Shown here in pieces: positions 5,256 to 9,301 of a stretch of DNA of 9,301 nt. Where the stretch lies: assembly GCA_016763335.1 (NCBI GenBank), contig JAESUD010000069.1:1-9301 (forward strand), in the 5' to 3' direction. Position numbers and translations under genes: made by a program. Below the pieces are notes generated by a model, which was given only the letters and a program-made list of their open reading frames with translations, did not search any database and was not told the DNA's origin. Position 1 is the stretch's first letter. Each line of letters opens with the position of its first letter. This DNA is from Emcibacteraceae bacterium. Lineage in GTDB: Bacteria; Pseudomonadota; Alphaproteobacteria; Sphingomonadales; Emcibacteraceae.

Positions 5256-5905
5256 CTGCGAACAAACCATTTATAATAGCCATTGACGGCCCGGCAGCAT
5301 CCGGCAAAGGTACACTTGCTCGCCGGCTTGCTGAGCATTATAATTTTGCACTTCTTGATACAGGCGCCCTTTACCGTGCGGTTGGTTGGAATGTAATTCG
5401 AGCGGGCGGTGACCCTGAAAATGAAAGCGACGCCCTTAAGGGCACGAAAATACTTTCTGAGGTCAACCTAAACAACCCGGAACTACGAACCGAACCAATT
5501 GGTGCTGCTGCCTCAAAAGTAGCCAGCATGCCGGCCGTAAGGCGCACTTTAGTTGATTTTCAACGTCATTTTGCCCATAACCCACCCACAGACAAGGATG
5601 GTACCATCCTTGATGGCCGAGATATTGGGACGGTTATTTGCCCGGACGCACAGGTAAAAATATTCATCACAGCCGAGGTTGAAACCCGTGCAAAACGGCG
5701 GTTTATAGAAGAATACAGTGAAGACGGCACGGCCAAAGAATATAGCAGAATACTCGAAGATCTCAAAGTTCGGGACGAACGTGATATGAACCGCGCCGCA
5801 TCCCCCCTTAAAAAGGCTGAAAACGCACACTTGATCAATACTACGAATTCAGATATAGAAGCCGTGTTTGAAGCGGCAGTTAAGTTTGTTTCAAGCAAAA
5901 TGTAG
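5252..5905 (+). CDS. cmk: Cytidylate (CMP/dCMP) kinase
   Basis: Phosphorylates CMP and dCMP to the diphosphates with ATP, recycling pyrimidine nucleotides for RNA, DNA and phospholipid synthesis; cytoplasmic. The 217-aa protein is of usual length. Visible marks: P-loop GPAASGKGT (13-21), DTGALYR (36-42), the DGRDIGT motif contacting CMP (121-127), and the LID/late Arg segment RDERDMNRAASPL (174-186) followed by the NTTN-type end (197-200). The ATG overlaps the aroA stop (ATGA), with only a weak GGGC upstream, so it is probably translated by reinitiation from aroA. The aroA-cmk-rpsA order is a long-standing conserved arrangement in proteobacteria. Nothing odd was seen. Confidence 0.97.
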   Translation: MTANKPFIIAIDGPAASGKGTLARRLAEHYNFALLDTGALYRAVGWNVIRAGGDPENESDALKGTKILSEVNLNNPELRTEPIGAAASKVASMPAVRRTLVDFQRHFAHNPPTDKDGTILDGRDIGTVICPDAQVKIFITAEVETRAKRRFIEEYSEDGTAKEYSRILEDLKVRDERDMNRAASPLKKAENAHLINTTNSDIEAVFEAAVKFVSSKM

Positions 5906-5934
5906 AGTAAAAATCGGATTTAATTCTCCACTAA

Positions 5935-5972
5935 CCTATCATTTTGATGGGATAGAGGCGTTTTTGTTTTTT
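5935..5972 (+). terminator. Possible intrinsic terminator after cmk
   Basis: CCTATC (5935-5940) pairs with GATGGG (5946-5951) around ATTTT with one wobble; alternatively CTATC pairs with GATAG at 5951-5955. A T-rich run (TTTTTGTTTTTT, 5961-5972) follows, but about 9 nt past the shorter stem. It is about 30 nt after the cmk stop. Modest evidence; readthrough into rpsA is likely. Confidence 0.35.
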
Positions 5973-6000
5973 GCTTTATGAATATTAACTTGTTTTTTTA

Positions 6001-6086
6001 AGACCGTCGGACACAACCGGCTGGCCTACATTAAAGCAGAATGCCCCGCTTGCGGATAAAGCATTCAAATAGAATAGGTAATTATA
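6001..6086 (+). promoter_or_regulatory. Candidate structured leader of rpsA
   Basis: The 86 nt before rpsA are clearly more G+C rich and patterned than the flanking AT tract. GAATGC (6039-6044) pairs perfectly with GCATTC (6061-6066), enclosing an inner CCG-CTTG-CGG hairpin (6046-6055), which places a compact stem 20 nt before the start codon; upstream lies ACCGGCTGGCC (6016-6026). The start has AGG at 6076-6078, a weak Shine-Dalgarno sequence. Ribosomal protein S1 of gammaproteobacteria is known to repress its own translation through a folded leader with a poor Shine-Dalgarno sequence; that this stem does the same here is inference. I see no clear -35/-10 in the tract before it. Confidence 0.45.
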
Positions 6087-7994
6087 ATGACTGATGAACT
6101 TAATGTTCCAACCACCGATGACTTCGCAGCGATGCTCGAAGAATCTTTTGGTCCTGAAGGCAAATTTGACGGCAAAGTTGTCACCGGGATCATTATTGCG
6201 ATTGATAAAGAAAGCGCAACAATTGACATTGGCTTAAAAGCTGAAGGCCGTGTCCCTCTTAAAGAATTTGCCGCTCACGGACAACCAGCCGAACTAAAAG
6301 TTGGCGATACTGTTGAAGTCTATGTTGAGCGTATCGAAAATGCCAAAGGCGAAGCAATGCTCTCTCGCGAGAAAGCACGCCGTGAAGAAGCATGGACTGT
6401 TCTTGAAAAATCATACGAAGCAGAAGAGCGCGTTAACGGCGTTATCTTTGGTCGTGTTAAAGGCGGCTTCACAGTTGACCTTTCAGGTGCAGTGGCATTC
6501 CTTCCTGGCAGCCAAGTTGATGTTCGTCCGATTCGCGACGTCACACCACTTATGAATATCGAACAACCATTTCAAATTCTCAAAATGGACCGTAAACGTG
6601 GCAACATCGTTGTATCACGCCGTGCCATTCTTGAAGAAACACGTGCAGAGCAACGTACAGAAATCATTGCTAACCTTGCTGAAGGCAAAACCGTTGAAGG
6701 TATTGTTAAGAACATCACTGATTATGGTGCCTTCGTTGACCTTGGTGGCATTGACGGCTTGCTTCACGTTACCGATATTTCATGGAAACGTATCAACCAC
6801 CCATCAGACATTCTGAATATTGGTGATACCATTGACGTTCAAATCATTCGCCTAAACCCTGAGACACAACGTATCTCATTAGGAATGAAGCAACTGACAG
6901 AAGATCCATGGTCAACCATTGCCAGCAAATACCCAATTGGTACGAAACTTACTGGTCGTATTACAAATATCACTGACTATGGTGCGTTTGTAGAACTTGA
7001 CGACGGTGTTGAAGGTCTCGTCCATGTATCAGAAATGAGCTGGGTTAAGAAAAACGTACATCCTGGTAAAATCGTATCAAGCAGCCAAGAAGTTGAAGTC
7101 ATGGTTCTTGAAATTGATTCAGAAAAACGTCGTATCAGCCTTGGTCTTAAACAATGCATGGATAATCCATGGCTTTCATTCGCTGACAAGTTCCCAGCTG
7201 GTACTGAAATTGAGGGTGAAGTTAAAAACATCACTGAATTTGGTCTGTTTATCGGTCTTGACGGTGATATGGACGGCATGGCGCATTTATCTGATCTTGA
7301 TTGGAATAAAAGCGGCGAAGAAGCCATTGCTGAATACAAAAAAGGTGACGTGGTTAAAGCTGTTATCCTTGATGTTGATACAGACAAAGAACGTATCTCA
7401 CTCGGTATCAAGCAACTTACTGGTGATCCGGTTAGCGCAATCACTGGCCTCAAAAAAGGTGGAACGGTTACTTGTACCGTATCTGAAGTTACAGAAAATG
7501 GTCTTGAAGTAATGGTTGGCGAAGACGGAGGAATGAAAGCCTTCATTCGTCGTTCTGATCTTAGCCGTGACCGCGCAGAGCAACGTCCAGAGCGTTTCTC
7601 AGTTGGTGACAAACTAGATGCCAAAGTAACAATGTTTGATAAGAAGTCCCGCAAAATTGGTATTTCCATCAAACAGCTTGAAATTTCTGAAGAAAAAGAA
7701 GCTGTGGCACAATATGGTTCATCAGACAGTGGCGCAAGCCTTGGTGATATTCTTGGCGCGGCTCTTGCTGAAGCAAAACCAGTTGAAAAGAAGCCTGCTA
7801 AGAAAAAAGCGGCTGCTAAAAAAGCTGACGACGTTGAAGTAGAAGAAAAACCAGCTAAGAAAAAAGCAGCCCCGAAAAAAGCGGCTGCTAAAAAATCTGA
7901 CGATGCTGATGCAGAAGAAAAACCAGCTAAGAAAAAAGCAGCTCCAAAAAAAGCAGCTGCTAAAAAGACTGCTGCTAAAAAAGAAGATAAATAA
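6087..7994 (+). CDS. rpsA: 30S ribosomal protein S1 with Lys/Ala-rich C-terminal tail, 635 aa
   Basis: Binds mRNA on the small ribosomal subunit and helps load structured or weak Shine-Dalgarno messages. Six S1 (OB-fold) repeats can be read at roughly 28-95, 113-180, 199-269, 285-356, 372-443 and 457-530. Repeats 3-5 are the most canonical, each with (D/E)(Y/F)GxF and ending RISLG(M/L/I)KQ (262, 349 and 436). After a hinge (531-563) comes a tail, 565-635, of KPAKKKAAPKKAAAKK-type blocks separated by short acidic spacers (DDADAEE). S1 in many proteobacteria ends near residue 560-570, so the tail is an addition of about 70 residues; its composition resembles histone H1 and HU-type C-terminal tails and should bind nucleic acid non-specifically (inference). 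Codon use favours the GTT, CGT and GGT forms expected of a highly expressed gene. AGG lies 8 nt before the ATG. A strong terminator follows. Confidence 0.97.
   Translation: MTDELNVPTTDDFAAMLEESFGPEGKFDGKVVTGIIIAIDKESATIDIGLKAEGRVPLKEFAAHGQPAELKVGDTVEVYVERIENAKGEAMLSREKARREEAWTVLEKSYEAEERVNGVIFGRVKGGFTVDLSGAVAFLPGSQVDVRPIRDVTPLMNIEQPFQILKMDRKRGNIVVSRRAILEETRAEQRTEIIANLAEGKTVEGIVKNITDYGAFVDLGGIDGLLHVTDISWKRINHPSDILNIGDTIDVQIIRLNPETQRISLGMKQLTEDPWSTIASKYPIGTKLTGRITNITDYGAFVELDDGVEGLVHVSEMSWVKKNVHPGKIVSSSQEVEVMVLEIDSEKRRISLGLKQCMDNPWLSFADKFPAGTEIEGEVKNITEFGLFIGLDGDMDGMAHLSDLDWNKSGEEAIAEYKKGDVVKAVILDVDTDKERISLGIKQLTGDPVSAITGLKKGGTVTCTVSEVTENGLEVMVGEDGGMKAFIRRSDLSRDRAEQRPERFSVGDKLDAKVTMFDKKSRKIGISIKQLEISEEKEAVAQYGSSDSGASLGDILGAALAEAKPVEKKPAKKKAAAKKADDVEVEEKPAKKKAAPKKAAAKKSDDADAEEKPAKKKAAPKKAAAKKTAAKKEDK
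7785..7991 (+). repeat. In-frame tandem repeat encoding the S1 basic tail
   Basis: Three units start at 7785, 7845 and 7917, each opening with GAA and a Lys-Pro-Ala-Lys-Lys core. Units 2 and 3 are spaced 72 bp (24 codons) and share long near-identical stretches, with differences mostly at third codon positions; unit 1 is shorter (60 bp) because it lacks the Ala-Pro-Lys-Lys block. Each unit ends in a short acidic or Ala-rich spacer. In-frame repeats like this are prone to gain or lose units, so tail length may vary between strains. Confidence 0.9.
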
Positions 7995-8025
7995 CCACTA
8001 TTACTTCTTAAGTATAAATTTTATG

Positions 8026-8055
8026 ACCCGTCCGGTTCTTCCGGGCGGGTTTTTT
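8026..8055 (+). terminator. Strong intrinsic terminator after rpsA
   Basis: ACCCGTCCGG (8026-8035) pairs with CCGGGCGGGT (8041-8050) over 10 bp with one G-T wobble, loop TTCTT, followed directly by TTTTTT. It lies 31 nt past the rpsA stop and separates the aroA-cmk-rpsA unit from the IHF beta unit. Confidence 0.95.
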
Positions 8056-8155
8056 CATGAGCATTTTAGGTCAGATGATTCTTTTCACACATGATCCTTT
8101 AACAACAAACAGAGTGATAAAAGGGTCAAAATAGGGTTATTTTCCAAAAATTAGC

Positions 8156-8227
8156 TTGAATTTATAAAAAAACATGGCTTATTAGGTACTTAGCCTTGAC
8201 GATATGGGTGCACTCTGGCAGTTTAAA
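8156..8227 (+). promoter_or_regulatory. Candidate promoter region of the IHF beta gene
   Basis: Two possibilities are visible in the AT-rich spacer. One is TTGAAT (8156-8161) with TATTAG (8180-8185) at 18 nt. The other is CTTGACG (8195-8201), a good alphaproteobacterial-type -35, with a poor -10 candidate (TTTAAA, 8222-8227, spacing 20). A promoter is required here because the preceding terminator is strong, but I cannot choose between them. A weak wobble stem at 8093-8127 is the only other structure in 8056-8281. Confidence 0.35.
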
Positions 8228-8281
8228 CCTTATTAGAATAAAAAATTAAATATAACTTTAACAACATATAGGGGCCTTACG

Positions 8282-8563
8282 ATGATAAAGTCGGAGCTGA
8301 TAGCAAGATTGGTTGATTCCAATCCCCACCTTTATCAACGCGATGTTGAGCGTATCGTCAATACCATATTCGAAGAAATTACAAATACCCTTGCAGAGGG
8401 TAACCGTGTAGAGCTTCGTGGTTTTGGTGCATTTTCAGTAAAACACCGTCCGGCTCGCACTGGCCGCAACCCACGCACAGGTGAAGCCGTGGAAGTACCG
8501 GCAAAAAGTGTGCCTTATTTTAAAACCGGAAAAGACCTTCGGGAAAAACTGAACAAAAAATAA
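8282..8563 (+). CDS. ihfB: Integration host factor subunit beta
   Basis: One half of the IHF heterodimer, which bends DNA sharply at specific sites in transcription, recombination and replication and helps compact the nucleoid. The 93-aa length is right for the family. Visible marks: the helical dimer body ([10 protein letters not shown] onward, 1-40), ELRGFGAF (44-51) at the start of the beta saddle, and the DNA-intercalating arm with RNPRTGE (62-68) and its key Pro64. [15 protein letters not shown] (16-30) is characteristic of the beta rather than the alpha subunit or HU. AGGGG lies about 8 nt before the ATG. Its place after rpsA is conserved across proteobacteria. A partner alpha subunit must be encoded elsewhere. 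Confidence 0.95.
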   Translation: MIKSELIARLVDSNPHLYQRDVERIVNTIFEEITNTLAEGNRVELRGFGAFSVKHRPARTGRNPRTGEAVEVPAKSVPYFKTGKDLREKLNKK

Positions 8564-8613
8564 ATTGTTCCCAAACCAACAGCATATGACTTATTTATAA
8601 GAGACCTTGGATT

Positions 8614-8940
8614 ATGCGCTTTATATTTTATGCTGCTTTTATCCTGTTTACCTGTTTTTGCGTCATTATTGCCGTATCAAATAACTCACCAGTAGTTTTT
8701 AGCTTAAGTCCATTTCCCGTTAACATTTCCATGCCTGCCTTCGGCCTCGTATTTCTTGGAATTATTATTGGGTTAGGTGGTGGGTGGATTGTTACAATTT
8801 CTTCCGGAATAGGCCATGCTAGACGCCATAGACTTGCCAAAAAGAAAATTAAAGAACTGGAAAAACAAATAAAATTGTCTCAGGGAACAAATATTGAATT
8901 GTCAAATGGTGACAACCATGGCAAAAGTTCTTCAGAATAA
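8614..8940 (+). CDS. LapA-domain (DUF1049-type) inner-membrane protein, 108 aa
   Basis: A small membrane protein. Residues 3-21 and 42-64 are two hydrophobic segments separated by a short loop containing VSNNSPVVFSLSPFP (21-35), the NxxxVxxxLxPxP pattern typical of the LapA/DUF1049 domain. A basic turn (GHARRHRLAKKK, 67-78) then leads into a short charged coiled coil (74-90) and a polar tail, so both ends are probably cytoplasmic. In Escherichia coli LapA works with LapB in controlling lipopolysaccharide synthesis through LpxC turnover; no lapB follows here, so the role in this organism is open, and the family is often found between ihfB and pyrF in alphaproteobacteria. The Shine-Dalgarno sequence is weak. 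It lies 50 nt after ihfB and 18 nt before pyrF, probably in one operon. Confidence 0.85.
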   Translation: MRFIFYAAFILFTCFCVIIAVSNNSPVVFSLSPFPVNISMPAFGLVFLGIIIGLGGGWIVTISSGIGHARRHRLAKKKIKELEKQIKLSQGTNIELSNGDNHGKSSSE

Positions 8941-8958
8941 TTTTTTCAGGATCAATTG

Positions 8959-9301
8959 ATGGCAGATTTAAAACCTTCCGACCGAATATTATGTGCGCTT
9001 GATACTATTAGCACCGAAAGTGCTTGTGATCTTGCGAACTCACTTGGCCCACATGTTGGTGGTATAAAACTGGGTCTGGAATTTTTTGGTGCAAACGGAC
9101 CCGATGGATTTAAACAAGTCGCGAAAGCCCATCAAAATATTTTTCTTGATTTAAAACTACATGACATTCCGAACACTGTCGCCAAGGCAGTTCATTCACT
9201 AATGCCGCTTCGCCCGGCTATTATGACTATTCATACGGCAGGCGGACCCGTAATGATGGTCGCAGCCGCAAAGGCAGCAAGTGAAGCATCGCAAAACATT
9301 G
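8959..9301 (+). CDS. pyrF: Orotidine 5'-phosphate decarboxylase, N-terminal 114 residues (cut by window edge)
   Basis: Converts OMP to UMP, the last step of pyrimidine synthesis, in a TIM barrel homodimer in the cytoplasm. The start of the protein shows ILCALD (10-15, first strand with substrate Asp15), the GIKLGLEFF strand (35-43, Lys37), and the catalytic signature DLKLHDIPNT (64-73) with Asp64, Lys66 and Asp69. MTIHTAGG (89-96) is the next strand. The family is about 230-240 aa, so roughly half is present and the frame is open at the window end. AGGA lies 7 nt before the ATG. UMP made here is phosphorylated in the same nucleotide network that uses the cmk product, but the two genes are in separate units. 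Confidence 0.96.
   Translation, partial: MADLKPSDRILCALDTISTESACDLANSLGPHVGGIKLGLEFFGANGPDGFKQVAKAHQNIFLDLKLHDIPNTVAKAVHSLMPLRPAIMTIHTAGGPVMMVAAAKAASEASQNI

Noticed and set aside
6977..7672. 231-codon minus-strand frame opposite rpsA
   Set aside because: It is Ser/Pro/Arg-rich low-quality sequence opposite the S1 repeats, an effect of the codon bias of a highly expressed gene.
7785..7991. Repeat array considered as a CRISPR
   Set aside because: The units are coding, in frame, and contiguous, without unique spacers.
8093..8127. GATCCTTT/AAAGGGTC stem upstream of the IHF beta gene
   Set aside because: Eight pairs with a wobble but a 19-nt loop and no functional context; could be chance.

Overview
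The right-hand two thirds of this window is a conserved chromosomal neighbourhood that, from family knowledge, points to an alphaproteobacterium with moderate-to-low G+C. The order is tRNA-Ala(GGC), a FYDLN-type zinc-ribbon/acidic-tail gene (TIGR02300-like), a divergent aroA-cmk pair, rpsA, the IHF beta gene, a LapA-domain gene and pyrF. The FYDLN family and its place beside aroA are the strongest lineage markers. I cannot name a genus from the sequence alone.

Layout, left to right. Positions 1-1440 are AT-rich accessory DNA: one unrecognised exported protein (342-1088, minus) with palindromic repeats sharing a TTTGGGTCG core on both sides (125-156, 238-267, 1245-1275). Positions 1439-3211 hold a divergent pair: an ArsR-type repressor (minus) and a Tat-exported, MalY/PatB-like PLP enzyme (plus), with an AT-rich dyad/direct-repeat cluster between them that looks like the operator. 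A two-way terminator (3220-3248) separates this pair from tRNA-Ala (3258-3333, minus). The FYDLN gene (3376-3728, minus) reads well except for one missing base at codon 5, so it is frameshifted as written.

From 3948 the plus strand carries aroA (shikimate pathway, EPSP synthase), which overlaps cmk (CMP kinase) by 4 nt. After a 181-nt spacer with a structured leader comes rpsA (ribosomal protein S1, six S1 repeats plus a histone-H1-like Lys/Ala tail built on a 72-bp repeat), closed by a strong terminator at 8026-8055. A second transcription unit follows: the IHF beta subunit gene, a small LapA-type inner-membrane protein, and the start of pyrF (OMP decarboxylase), which runs off the right edge.

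The core genes serve amino-acid, nucleotide and translation housekeeping, and their clustering is conventional. The points most worth a second look are the frameshift in the FYDLN gene, the repetitive basic S1 tail, the candidate rpsA leader structure, the ArsR/exported C-S-lyase-like pair, and the unknown exported protein flanked by palindromic repeats. I see no CRISPR array, prophage, transposase or integrase, and no clear evidence for an entirely new multi-gene system.
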